From an uncultured Bacteroidales bacterium (lineage in GTDB: Bacteria > Bacteroidota > Bacteroidia > Bacteroidales > WCHB1-69), in assembly GCA_905235135.1 (NCBI GenBank), contig CAJOKR010000025.1:26954-90953 (forward strand): a stretch of DNA of 64,000 nt. Reading direction: 5' to 3'. Of this stretch, positions 47,733 to 57,484 are shown piece after piece (the first letter of the stretch is position 1; each line of letters opens with the position of its first letter). The position numbers were made by a program, and so were the translations under genes. The notes below the pieces were generated by a model. That model was given only the letters and a program-made list of their open reading frames with translations, did no database searches and was not told the origin of the DNA.

Positions 47733-48671
47733 ATGGCAAAGAAGACTTGTAACATCTTGATAGTTATATTGTTAGCCTTTGCGGTGGATGTCTATGCGAC
47801 AGACTTTCGCTGCGTGGTTGACACGGTTGTGCCTAAAACGGAGGTCGGCGGTGACACTGTCGCCCCGGTGAAGGACAAGCCGGCGAAAGGCAAGCCTGCG
47901 AAGTCAGGGAGGGTTAACAACAAGCGGGTCACGTTCGAGACGTTCGACCAGCACTATGCCCGTGCCATGAAATTCTACAACAACCGCCAGTGGCTCTCCG
48001 CCGCCGGCCTCTTCCAGGAACTTTACCCCCTTTCGTTGGGCACCCCGCGCGCCGACACCATCCTCTTCCTCTTTGCCGACTCCTACTACCAAAACGGCGA
48101 CTACAATATGGCCGCCCTCCATTTTCGCGACTACGTGCGTCGCTATCCCAACTCCGAACACACCGAGGATGCCTTCTTCCGTTGCATCCAGGCCGTCTAT
48201 AAGACCAGCCCCGATTATAGCCTCGACCAGTATAACACGCAGTACGCCATCGAACAGATTAAGTCGTTCCTGCAGGCCTATCCCGATAACAATCATGTGG
48301 AAGAGTGCAACCTCATGCTCGACGACTTGCGTCTCAAGCTGGCCCGCAAAGATCTGGAAATCATGAAGCTATATTACAACACCGACCACTACGAGGCGTG
48401 CCAGATTGCGGCGAAGAACTTCTTCAACGAATATTCCTACTCCCCGCTGATGCCCGAGGCGGTCTATTACCTCGTGCTTAACAACTACGAGTATGCCCGC
48501 CGCAGCACCGAGCGCAAGAAGCCCGAACGCCTCAAGGCCTGCCTCGACGCCTGCCAGAAAATGAGCATCAACTACCCGGACAGCAAATATGTCAAGGAAA
48601 CCGACAAAATTGCGCAGGATGTCACCAAACAATTGGAAAAACACAAGAACAAATCAAATAAATCCTCATAA
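47733..48671 (+). CDS. bamD: Outer-membrane protein assembly factor BamD
   Basis: Start trimmed from 47151 to MAKKTCNILIVILLAF; TPR pattern FYNNRQWLSAAGLFQELYP...LFADSYYQNGDYNMAALHFRDYVRRYPNSEHTEDAFF. Confidence 0.9.
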   Translation: MAKKTCNILIVILLAFAVDVYATDFRCVVDTVVPKTEVGGDTVAPVKDKPAKGKPAKSGRVNNKRVTFETFDQHYARAMKFYNNRQWLSAAGLFQELYPLSLGTPRADTILFLFADSYYQNGDYNMAALHFRDYVRRYPNSEHTEDAFFRCIQAVYKTSPDYSLDQYNTQYAIEQIKSFLQAYPDNNHVEECNLMLDDLRLKLARKDLEIMKLYYNTDHYEACQIAAKNFFNEYSYSPLMPEAVYYLVLNNYEYARRSTERKKPERLKACLDACQKMSINYPDSKYVKETDKIAQDVTKQLEKHKNKSNKSS

Positions 48672-49001
48672 ATGAAAGCGTTAGAATACAAAAAATTGAA
48701 AATCGACCTGTTCGCCAAGACGAAAGACATTCGCATGTACGACAAGGACACTGGCAACTTCTACAAGAGCATCGTCATCATGTCGAAGCGCGCCGACCAG
48801 ATTGCTGCTGAGCTGAAGCAGGAGTTTCAGGAGAATTCCCACCTGCAGGCACCGCAAGACCGTTCTGGCGAGGAGGTTTACGAGAACCGCGAGCAGATTG
48901 AACTCTCCAAACTCTACGAGCAGCTTCCCAAACCCACTCAGCTTGCTCTTCACGAGTTCGAAGAGGGACAGGTTTACTTTAACGACGTAACGGACAAATA
49001 A
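48672..49001 (+). CDS. rpoZ: RNA polymerase omega/Rpb6-family subunit
   Basis: 109 aa; NFYKSIVIMSKRADQIAAELKQEF, located between bamD and coaBC. Confidence 0.82.
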   Translation: MKALEYKKLKIDLFAKTKDIRMYDKDTGNFYKSIVIMSKRADQIAAELKQEFQENSHLQAPQDRSGEEVYENREQIELSKLYEQLPKPTQLALHEFEEGQVYFNDVTDK

Positions 49002-49011
49002 TCAGCTGATT

Positions 49012-50205
49012 ATGGGTAAACACGTGGTCATCGGCATCTCAGGTGGCATCGCGGCTTACAAGACGATGTACCTTATCCGGCTGTTCAAGAAGAACGGCTG
49101 GGAGGTGCGTGTGACCGCCACCCAAAATGCCCTCCAGTTTGTGACTCCGCTGACCATCGAGACGCTGTCGCAGAGTAAGTTATACACCGACATGTTCGAT
49201 GTGAACCGCGCTATGGAGGTGGAACACATTGCCTTGGCGGAATGGGCTGACGCCCTTGTGGTGGCACCGGCTACGGCCAACATCATCGGCAAGTTCGCGC
49301 ACGGCATCGCTGACGATGCGCTCTCGACCCTCTTCCTGGCCGTGAAGAAGCCTGTCTTCATAGCGCCGGCCATGAACAGCAATATGTTCGAAAACACTGT
49401 CGTTCAGCAGAATATCGGATTGTTGCGCGAGCGCGGCTGCCATATTCTCCTACCCAATGAAGGGTTCTTGGCCTGCGGTACCACTGGAAGTGGCCGGATG
49501 CAGGAGCCTGAGGAGATTTTCGAGCAGGTGGATGAAGAACTGTCGAACGATCATTCCTTACAGGGTAAAAACGTGTTGATCACCGCTGGTCCGACCTACG
49601 AACCTATTGATCCTGTGCGTTTTATCGGTAACCACTCTTCCGGTCTGATGGGCTTCTGTCTGGCAGAGGCTGCCACTCGCAAAGGTGCGATGGTCACACT
49701 CGTCACAGGCCCGTCTAACTGCGCCGCCCGTCACCCGAACATCCGTCGCGTGGATGTGAAAACGGCCGAGGAGATGTATCAGCAGTGTATGCAATGCGTT
49801 GACGAGCAGGATATTATCATCATGTCCGCAGCGGTAGCCGATTACACGCCCGCACACGTCGCGCCCGAGAAAATCAAGAAGGACTTCGCACAACTGTCGG
49901 TTGAGCTGGTTAAGACCAAAGACATTCTGGCTTCGGTTGGGAAAATCAAGCGCGAAGGACAGCTGCTCATCGGTTTCGCACTGGAGACTGAAAACGAGGT
50001 GGAGAATGCCAAAAAGAAACTGCACAATAAGAATGCAGATTTGATCGTTCTCAACTCTCTGCGCACCGCCGGCGCCGGCTTCCGCACCGCCACCAACCAG
50101 GTGACTATTTTCGCCCGTGACGGTCGGGAGTTCGCCAGCGAGCTGAAGAGCAAGCGCGAAATCGCGGAGGAGATTCTCCAAACCGCCAAAATCTATATCC
50201 AATAA
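49012..50205 (+). CDS. coaBC: Bifunctional phosphopantothenoylcysteine decarboxylase/phosphopantothenate-cysteine ligase
   Basis: 397 aa; [59 protein letters not shown]. Confidence 0.97.
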   Translation: MGKHVVIGISGGIAAYKTMYLIRLFKKNGWEVRVTATQNALQFVTPLTIETLSQSKLYTDMFDVNRAMEVEHIALAEWADALVVAPATANIIGKFAHGIADDALSTLFLAVKKPVFIAPAMNSNMFENTVVQQNIGLLRERGCHILLPNEGFLACGTTGSGRMQEPEEIFEQVDEELSNDHSLQGKNVLITAGPTYEPIDPVRFIGNHSSGLMGFCLAEAATRKGAMVTLVTGPSNCAARHPNIRRVDVKTAEEMYQQCMQCVDEQDIIIMSAAVADYTPAHVAPEKIKKDFAQLSVELVKTKDILASVGKIKREGQLLIGFALETENEVENAKKKLHNKNADLIVLNSLRTAGAGFRTATNQVTIFARDGREFASELKSKREIAEEILQTAKIYIQ

Positions 50206-50221
50206 TAAAAAAACCGCAACT

Positions 50222-52804
50222 ATGAAACGTTTTATCGGAATGCTCATCCTCCTGTTGGTGGCCTTCACCCCCCTGAAAGCCCAAGACTTCCAGTGCTCGG
50301 TGTCCATCAACTCCACGATGGTGTCAAGTTCTGGCAACCAGCAGCGTTACAACGAGTTACGTCAGAAACTGTACTCCTTTGTCCACGACCGTAAGTGGTG
50401 CCAGTATAATCTGAAACAGAACGAGCGCATCGAGTGTTCCATCACCATCAACCTGACCAAAGAGTCGGGCGATGAGTATGAGGGAACGGCTACATTGGTG
50501 CTGCAACGCCCTGTGTATAAGGCAAGTTACAAAACTACCTTGATGAGCTTCCAGGACAAGAAAGTGAAGTTCAAATATTCGGACGGTGATCCGCTCGAGT
50601 ACGACGAGAGCTCTACCTTGTCGGAGCTTACCTCCCTCATCGCGTACTATTTGAACCTGTTTATTGCTGTGGAGCTGGATTCTTTTTCCCCGTATGGCGG
50701 TTCACCCTATTTCGCCAAATGTCAGAACACCGTCAACCTGAACCAGAAGGATGTAGGCTGGAACGTGGCGGAGAGCGGACAAAATAACCGTTACTGGATT
50801 ACGGAGAATTTCACCAACAGCACGTACAACAAAATTCATGACTTCTACTATCAGTACCACCGCCTCGGTTTGGACGTGATGTATGAGACCCCCGATGCCG
50901 GGCGCGCCGTCATCCTCGAAAGCCTCAAACTGCTGCAGCAGGTCAATGCGCAGAAGTCCAACCTGGCCGTCGTCCGCATCATCCTGAACACCAAAAAGGA
51001 TGAAATTATTAACATTTTCAAGGAAGGGATGCCGTCGGAGAAGACCCAGGTCATCAACATCATGAAGCAAATTGACCCGACGAACTCTTCGTCCTACGAT
51101 GCCATCAACATCCAAATAATCGCGATGTTAACTTCTTTGCAGATAGAGAATTATGCGATTATCCGGTCTTTGGAAATCCCGTTTCGGCCAGGACTGACGG
51201 CGATTACCGGTGAGACTGGCGCGGGTAAGTCCATCCTGATGGGCGCCCTGTCGCTGATTCTCGGCAACCGCGCCGACACCGATGTGCTGTTCGACAAGTC
51301 GCGGAAATGCATTGTCGAAGCCACTTTCGATGTGCGGGAGCTCGGTCTGCAATCCCTATTTCAGCAATACGACCTTGATTACCAAGACGATACTATCATC
51401 CGGCGCGAAATCAACGAGCATGGCAAGTCCCGTGCGTTTATCAACGACACGCCGGTGAATCTTACCACGCTCAAAGCCGTCGCTTCCCTGTTAGTGGACA
51501 TCCATTCCCAGCATCAGACGCTGATGTTGCAAAATGCCGGATTCCGGCTGAGGTTGATTGACCAATTTGCCCAGAATCAGGAACTTGTGGGCCAATATCA
51601 GCAAGCGTTGCACGAATGGCAAACACAGAAATCGGCGTTGGAGGAGTTACGGCAGCATTGTGCTGAGGCCGCCCTTCGTTACGACTATAACCTATACACG
51701 ATTGAGGAGCTGGAGAAAGCGGCATTGCAACCCGATGAACAGTCCGAGATTGAGCAGAAAATCAAGGAATTGTCTCATGCTGAGACGATTAAGTCGCACC
51801 TCTATAACGCCACCCGCATCTTGTCGGAGCAGGAGGGTGGCAATATATTATATATGTTGAAGTCGCTGGGGCAGGAGTGCCGTGCGTTGGAAAATTTGGG
51901 TGGGGAGTATGCCGCCTTCAGCCAGCGCATCGACAACCTGACGGCGGAGGCACAGGATCTCTCCTACGAGATGTCGCGGAAAAACGAGGCTGTGGAGGTG
52001 AATCCCGCCTTGACCGACCAGCTGAACGAGCGTCTGGACCTGATGTTCTCGCTGCAGAGCAAGTATCACGTTGAAAGCAACGAGGCTTTACTGGCCCTTT
52101 TGGAGAAGTTGCAACAAGAGGTGGCTTCCTATTCCGATGATCGGGAGCAACTGGCTGATAGAGAGAAGTATGTGAAGGATTTGGAGACGGAGGCACAACG
52201 TCTGGCAGTGTTGCTTTCGGCTTCGCGCAAGGAGGCTGTGCCCGCGCTTGTGCGCTCGATGGAAGAGCGTTTGCGGCAGTTAGGCATGGCGGACAGCCGT
52301 TTCGCTGTGGAGATTGAGGAAAGTGACGAGCTGCGGGAGACGGGTCGAGATATGGCGACGTTCCTTTTCAGTGCGAATCCCGGCGTTGCCCCTGCCGATA
52401 TCGCCCGCATCGCATCAGGCGGTGAGATGTCACGTATCATGCTCTGCCTCAAATCGATAATCACCGATTCCATGTACTTGCCCACCATCATTTTCGATGA
52501 GATTGACACGGGCATTTCCGGAGAAACTGCCTCGAAGGTTGGGCAGATGATGCGGCTGCTGGCGCGCAAGCATCAGGTGATCGCCATCACGCATCTGCCG
52601 CAAATTGCAGCCTGCGGCGACCAACACTATCTGGTGTACAAACAGTCTGACGGCAATCGTACTTACACGAATATCAAGCCGTTGGAGATGTCAGAACGCG
52701 AGCAGATGATTGCCACGATGATGAGCGGCGAAAACCGCACCGAATCGGCTGTGGCTGCTGCCCGCGAAATGTTGAAATCAATGCAAGTAAAAGATAACCA
52801 ATAA
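50222..52804 (+). CDS. recN: DUF4835-family exported protein fused in frame to DNA repair protein RecN (RecN part from about 51125)
   Basis: 860-aa ORF: signal peptide + DUF4835-like to about DAINIQIIA, then MLTSLQIENYAIIRSLEIPFRPGLTAITGETGAGKSILMGALSLILG...MSRIMLCLKSII...IIFDEIDTGISGETA. Confidence 0.88.
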   Translation: MKRFIGMLILLLVAFTPLKAQDFQCSVSINSTMVSSSGNQQRYNELRQKLYSFVHDRKWCQYNLKQNERIECSITINLTKESGDEYEGTATLVLQRPVYKASYKTTLMSFQDKKVKFKYSDGDPLEYDESSTLSELTSLIAYYLNLFIAVELDSFSPYGGSPYFAKCQNTVNLNQKDVGWNVAESGQNNRYWITENFTNSTYNKIHDFYYQYHRLGLDVMYETPDAGRAVILESLKLLQQVNAQKSNLAVVRIILNTKKDEIINIFKEGMPSEKTQVINIMKQIDPTNSSSYDAINIQIIAMLTSLQIENYAIIRSLEIPFRPGLTAITGETGAGKSILMGALSLILGNRADTDVLFDKSRKCIVEATFDVRELGLQSLFQQYDLDYQDDTIIRREINEHGKSRAFINDTPVNLTTLKAVASLLVDIHSQHQTLMLQNAGFRLRLIDQFAQNQELVGQYQQALHEWQTQKSALEELRQHCAEAALRYDYNLYTIEELEKAALQPDEQSEIEQKIKELSHAETIKSHLYNATRILSEQEGGNILYMLKSLGQECRALENLGGEYAAFSQRIDNLTAEAQDLSYEMSRKNEAVEVNPALTDQLNERLDLMFSLQSKYHVESNEALLALLEKLQQEVASYSDDREQLADREKYVKDLETEAQRLAVLLSASRKEAVPALVRSMEERLRQLGMADSRFAVEIEESDELRETGRDMATFLFSANPGVAPADIARIASGGEMSRIMLCLKSIITDSMYLPTIIFDEIDTGISGETASKVGQMMRLLARKHQVIAITHLPQIAACGDQHYLVYKQSDGNRTYTNIKPLEMSEREQMIATMMSGENRTESAVAAAREMLKSMQVKDNQ

Positions 52805-52812
52805 GATACATT

Positions 52813-53448
52813 ATGAAAAAAGTACTCATTTTCCTCATAGCCGCGCTGTTCTGTTTCAGCGGTTACGCGCAACGCCGCGAGAGCCCCGACAGCAAGTTCA
52901 TCTACATGACTTCCGTGGGTTATGCCACCGGTTTGGGGGAGATTTCGCTGCCGAATGACCAGGGCGAGGAACTCAAGACCGTGCAGAACCGCACATTTGA
53001 CATATCCGTCAACCAACTTCTTGGGTATCAGTTTAATCCATACTTCCAAATGAGCCTCGGCGCGGGCTTCGACTTCTGGCGTTACACGGCGTTCATCCCC
53101 ATTTACCTGAACTTCACCGTCAATTTCACCGACACCAAGTTTGAGCCGGTGTTCTATCTGAATGCAGGTTATTCTTTCAAATGGTACGTCTCTTCCGTGC
53201 CCGAAAAGATGGACCGTGTGGTGCATGGCACGAAGACCGGCCCGATGGGGGAGAGCGGTATCGGCTTGCGTATCAACATCAACGATAAGATGTCGCTCCT
53301 GTTAGCCGCCTGCTACAAGGTCCAATATTCCGATGTCCGCTACACCATCTTGCGCCCGGGCGAGCAGGATTTCTCGGCCTATTCCACCAATGCCCGCAAG
53401 GACGCTCTCTACCATTTCGCCGGCATTCGCCTCGGATTTCAGTACTAA
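52813..53448 (+). CDS. Outer-membrane beta-barrel-like hypothetical protein
   Basis: 211 aa, signal peptide MKKVLIFLIAALFCFSGYAQ, terminal aromatic (RLGFQY). Confidence 0.7.
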   Translation: MKKVLIFLIAALFCFSGYAQRRESPDSKFIYMTSVGYATGLGEISLPNDQGEELKTVQNRTFDISVNQLLGYQFNPYFQMSLGAGFDFWRYTAFIPIYLNFTVNFTDTKFEPVFYLNAGYSFKWYVSSVPEKMDRVVHGTKTGPMGESGIGLRININDKMSLLLAACYKVQYSDVRYTILRPGEQDFSAYSTNARKDALYHFAGIRLGFQY

Positions 53449-53476
53449 GTCCCAAGTCTAAACAACAACAACAACA

Positions 53477-53671
53477 ATGAAAGAAACCCTAACCTATACA
53501 GAGGCTTTTGAGGAGCTGAAAACAATTGTGGATCAGTTGGAGAATGACAGCGTGAGTGTGGATGAGCTGACGGAAAAGATGAAGCGTGCCACGGTGCTGA
53601 TGAAGATTTGTCGCGACAAGTTGACGAAAACGGAGGAGGAAGTCAACAAAACCATTGAGGAACTGTCGTAG
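53477..53671 (+). CDS. xseB: Exodeoxyribonuclease VII small subunit
   Basis: 64 aa; LTYTEAFEELKTIVDQLENDSVSVDELTEKMKRATVLMKICRDKLTKTEEEVNK. Confidence 0.9.
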   Translation: MKETLTYTEAFEELKTIVDQLENDSVSVDELTEKMKRATVLMKICRDKLTKTEEEVNKTIEELS

Positions 53672-54322
53672 ATGTCCACGTTTGAGCTCATAGAACCCGA
53701 AATCGAGGCTTACTGCGAGGCACACACGACCGAGGAGTCCGATTTGCTTCGCCGGCTCTATCGCGAGACGCATCTGCAGACCATCAACCCGCGCATGGCG
53801 TCTGGGCAGTTGCAAGGACAGTTCTTGTCGCTGATTTCCAAGATGATACGTCCGAGACGTATTCTCGAAATCGGCACTTTTACGGGGTATTCCGCCATTT
53901 GTTTAGCGGAAGGGCTCACCGATGACGGCATTTTGCACACGATTGAGATAAACGAGGAGTATGAGGACCGCATCCGGCGGTATGTTTCGGAGAGTGTTGA
54001 TAGTGAGAAGATTAAGTTGCATATCGGAGATGCGAAGGAAATTGTGCCGTCGTTGAACGAAACGTGGGATTTGGTGTTCATTGATGCGGAGAAGACTGAT
54101 TATGAAACCTATTACGAGATGGTGCTCCCGCAGGTTCGAAAGAACGGTTTTGTGCTGATTGATAATACGTTGTGGAATAGTAAGGTGGTTCATGAGGTCC
54201 GGCACAACGACCATGATACGCAGGCAGTGATGGCCTTCAACGACCTGCTGCAGCGTGATTCACGGGTGCGCAACCTGCTGCTGCCGTTCCGTGACGGTTT
54301 GATGATGATTGAGAAATTATGA
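53672..54322 (+). CDS. O-methyltransferase (family 3, SAM-dependent)
   Basis: 216 aa; [60 protein letters not shown]. Confidence 0.92.
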   Translation: MSTFELIEPEIEAYCEAHTTEESDLLRRLYRETHLQTINPRMASGQLQGQFLSLISKMIRPRRILEIGTFTGYSAICLAEGLTDDGILHTIEINEEYEDRIRRYVSESVDSEKIKLHIGDAKEIVPSLNETWDLVFIDAEKTDYETYYEMVLPQVRKNGFVLIDNTLWNSKVVHEVRHNDHDTQAVMAFNDLLQRDSRVRNLLLPFRDGLMMIEKL

Positions 54323-55002
54323 TGAGAATAGACATACTGACCCTTTTCCCCGAGATGTTTCCGGGCGTGTTTGGGAGTTCCATCCTGAAACGTGCCGTCG
54401 AGAAGCAGTATCTGGAGTTGCACGTGCATGACATCCGCACCTACACCTACGACAAGCACCATCGCGCCGACGACTACCCGTTTGGGGGCGGTGCGGGCAT
54501 GGTGATGATGGTGGAGCCGATTGCCCGTTGTATCGAGCAGCTGCAGAGCGAGCGCGATTACGACGGCATCTTCCTGATGGCGCCCGATGGGGTTGCCTTC
54601 AACCAACAGAAAGCCAATGAGTTGTCGATGCTGCACAACATCATCCTGCTCTGTGGTCACTACAAGGGCGTCGATGAGCGCGTGCGGGAGCTGTACGTCA
54701 CCGGAGACCTGAGTATCGGGGATTACGTGCTGTCGGGAGGTGAGTTGGCGGCTATGGTCATCACGGATGCGATTGCGCGGGTAATCCCGGGCGTGATCAG
54801 TGACGGTGCCTCCGCCCTTTCCGACTCTTTCCAGGACAACCTGTTGTCCGCTCCTGTTTATACCCGTCCGGCGGATTTCCGCGGTCATCGCGTGCCCGAT
54901 GTGTTGCTCTCCGGCAATCCTAAGCTGATTGACGAATGGCGTATGAATCAGCAACTTACACGAACCCAAGAACGTCGTCCTGATTTGTTGAGCCATGAGT
55001 AG
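54319..55002 (+). CDS. trmD: tRNA (guanine-N1-)-methyltransferase
   Basis: 227 aa; [69 protein letters not shown]. Confidence 0.97.
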   Translation: MMRIDILTLFPEMFPGVFGSSILKRAVEKQYLELHVHDIRTYTYDKHHRADDYPFGGGAGMVMMVEPIARCIEQLQSERDYDGIFLMAPDGVAFNQQKANELSMLHNIILLCGHYKGVDERVRELYVTGDLSIGDYVLSGGELAAMVITDAIARVIPGVISDGASALSDSFQDNLLSAPVYTRPADFRGHRVPDVLLSGNPKLIDEWRMNQQLTRTQERRPDLLSHE

Positions 55003-56266
55003 TTTTCGCACATACGTCGAATCGTTCCGCACCCCAGACCGGCTTTTCAACGCCAGTTTTCTGCTGTTGATGTTAGCGATGGCGTTGCTGCCGTTCACCG
55101 TCTATTATATGTGGCCCATCGGCATTCTGCTGGTCCTTTTGTGGGCGTTGCAGGGTAAATGGCGCGAGAAATGGGAGAATTTCAAGGCCAACGACGGCAT
55201 CCCATACGGGCTTTTCCTGTTCGCCATCTGCCTCATCCCGCTGACCGGGCTCATCAATTCCGAACACCAGAACTACGCATGGCGGACGGTGGAGTGTTAC
55301 CTGTGGTTCTTCATCGCCCCGCTTATTCTGCTGACAAATTCTCGTAAATTACTGACAAAGAAACATATACAACTTCTTCTTGCCGTTTTTTGTGCCAGCG
55401 TTTTCGTGCATATTATGGTGTTGTATGTGCATGGTATCTATATGGTTCATAAAACGGGGGACCATGTCTATCTTTACTATTCGACTTTTTCGTTTCTGCG
55501 GCATCCTACCTACGTGACCCTGTACACTACTTTCGCCTATCTTGTGATTTTGATTTATCTAATTGATAATCATAATATTATAAGTATTGGAAGGAAGATT
55601 ACACTCTATATAGTTGAAGCCCTCATGCTCATTGGGGTCTTTTTGCTGTATTCCCGTGCAGGCATCATCACCTTGGTGGCTGTACATCTGCCGGTGGCGG
55701 TTTATGCGGTCCACAAGCGTAAGACCGAATGGAAATGGATATTGCTGGTTTTCATAGCGATGGCGGTGCTGTTTACGTTGCTGATGACCACCGATTTTAT
55801 GCCAATCAATCGCTTTAAGGAGCCGAAATACACCTTGGAGGAGGAAAGCGAGCCCTCCAAGAGCAGTGACGTGCGGCTCTTCCTCTGGCAGGCGGGTTGG
55901 GAAGCTGCGGTTGAAAACCTGCCTTTCGGTACTGGCACCGGCGACTGTTTCGAAGCGATGCAGGAGAAATACCGCAGTCACGGCCACTGGGTGAACTTCG
56001 ACCACAATTATAACGCTCACAACCAGTATTTGCAAGCGTTGCTCACGAACGGCATCCCCGGCATCATCTTACTGTTACTCTATTTCTACGCTCCGCTCGC
56101 CGAATCGATCCGTTATCGCGACATCCTGTTGCTCTCGTTGTTCATCCTATTGGCGATGAACAGCTGTTTCGAGTGCCTGTTCGACCGCCGCTTCGGGGTG
56201 GATTTCTTTGCAATTACCATTCCGCTGCTGATGATGCAAGCGATAGACAGGGGACTTAAGACTTGA
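54995..56266 (+). CDS. O-antigen ligase-family membrane protein
   Basis: 423 aa, many TM segments; [11 protein letters not shown]...[23 protein letters not shown]. Confidence 0.83.
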   Translation: MSSFRTYVESFRTPDRLFNASFLLLMLAMALLPFTVYYMWPIGILLVLLWALQGKWREKWENFKANDGIPYGLFLFAICLIPLTGLINSEHQNYAWRTVECYLWFFIAPLILLTNSRKLLTKKHIQLLLAVFCASVFVHIMVLYVHGIYMVHKTGDHVYLYYSTFSFLRHPTYVTLYTTFAYLVILIYLIDNHNIISIGRKITLYIVEALMLIGVFLLYSRAGIITLVAVHLPVAVYAVHKRKTEWKWILLVFIAMAVLFTLLMTTDFMPINRFKEPKYTLEEESEPSKSSDVRLFLWQAGWEAAVENLPFGTGTGDCFEAMQEKYRSHGHWVNFDHNYNAHNQYLQALLTNGIPGIILLLLYFYAPLAESIRYRDILLLSLFILLAMNSCFECLFDRRFGVDFFAITIPLLMMQAIDRGLKT

Positions 56267-56367
56267 GACTTGGGACTTTTGGATGGTTACAGTTTGATTT
56301 TATGATAGAAAATAGTGTCCTGCATTATTAGTAGTTTTAAATGGTTAACCTTTTTTTACATATTCAA

Positions 56368-57372
56368 ATGATCAACAAGCAATTACAAGCGTTTCACACC
56401 ATAAGTCTTAAGTCTTACGTCTCAAGTCTCAAGTCTAAGGTTTCACGTCTGTTCTTATTCATCACGCTGTTTCTCGCCAGCGCAGGCGCATTTGCGCAAG
56501 AGAAAGAGACCTATCTGTACGCAGAAAAGGACACGAGCAAGCTGTATTTGGATGTGTACGTGCCGAAGATACAGAACGAGCAGCAGTCGTGCCTGATGTT
56601 CGTGTTTGGGGGCGGTTTCATCGGCGGGAAGCGCGACGACAACCAGATACAGCAGGTTTGGCGTCACTTCACCGATAAGGGCTATGTGGTCATCGCCATT
56701 GACTACAGACTTGGGATGCGCGGAAAGACGGAGTTTGCGGCGCTGAAAGCCCTTAAGAACTTCCAGAAATCCATCGACATGGCGGCAGAAGACGTGATTT
56801 CGGCGCTGGACTACATCATCCGGAATCTTCGTCATACGGACAAATACACCATCGACTGCGCCCACATTGTGGTGATGGGCAGCAGTGCGGGGGCCATCGC
56901 GGCGCTGCAGGCCGATTATGCAATGTGCAACGGCTACTTAAACAGCGACAATCTCCCCCAGAGTTTCCGGATTGCCGGGGTGGCTGCCTACGCCGGCGCT
57001 ATCTTCTCCACCCACGGAGTGCCCAAGTACAAGAACCGCGCACCGGCACCCACGCTTTTCTGTCACGGCACCGACGATAAGCTGGTGAACTACAACAAGA
57101 CCCAGTTCGCCAACATCGGGTTCTTCGGGTCAAAATCCCTTGCGAAACAGTTCAAGAAGAAAGGTTACACCTACCAAATTCGCCGTTACACGGGCCTCGG
57201 GCATCAGGTGGCGGCTTTCTACAACGATGAGTTCGACGTCATTGAGGATTTCATCACGAAAATAGCGTTCACCGACAGCGGTGTCCAGCTTGACGAGACC
57301 CGCTACGACCCGCGCATCGAGCCGAAGTGGAACAACTTCAGGGTGCGGGATCTCAAAAAATTCGCGCAGTAA
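56368..57372 (+). CDS. Secreted alpha/beta-hydrolase (esterase/lipase-like)
   Basis: VFGGGFIGGKRDDN, VIAIDYRLGMRG, VVMGSSAGAIAALQADY, FCHGTDDKLVNYN. Start uncertain because a heptamer repeat overlaps the N-terminus. Confidence 0.82.
   Translation: MINKQLQAFHTISLKSYVSSLKSKVSRLFLFITLFLASAGAFAQEKETYLYAEKDTSKLYLDVYVPKIQNEQQSCLMFVFGGGFIGGKRDDNQIQQVWRHFTDKGYVVIAIDYRLGMRGKTEFAALKALKNFQKSIDMAAEDVISALDYIIRNLRHTDKYTIDCAHIVVMGSSAGAIAALQADYAMCNGYLNSDNLPQSFRIAGVAAYAGAIFSTHGVPKYKNRAPAPTLFCHGTDDKLVNYNKTQFANIGFFGSKSLAKQFKKKGYTYQIRRYTGLGHQVAAFYNDEFDVIEDFITKIAFTDSGVQLDETRYDPRIEPKWNNFRVRDLKKFAQ
56401..56450. repeat. Heptamer repeat (AGTCTTA/CGTCTCA/AGTCTCA) inside coding sequence
   Basis: ataagtcttaagtcttacgtctcaagtctcaagtctaaggtttcacgtct, translated ISLKSYVSSLKSKVSRL. 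Confidence 0.88.
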
Positions 57373-57408
57373 CCTTTGTTTCGAAAAGGCGTATGCCAAC
57401 AAAAAATG

Positions 57409-57416
57409 TATCTTTG
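57409..57416 (+). promoter_or_regulatory. Putative -7 element (TATCTTTG)
   Basis: aaaaaatgTATCTTTGccg about 70 bp upstream of the 1504-aa T9SS gene. Confidence 0.5.
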
Positions 57417-57484
57417 CCGTTTGGGATATTATCCCGAACGGTTTTTTAATTGTCTAAAAGTCAAATAATTAAATAACAAAAAGT

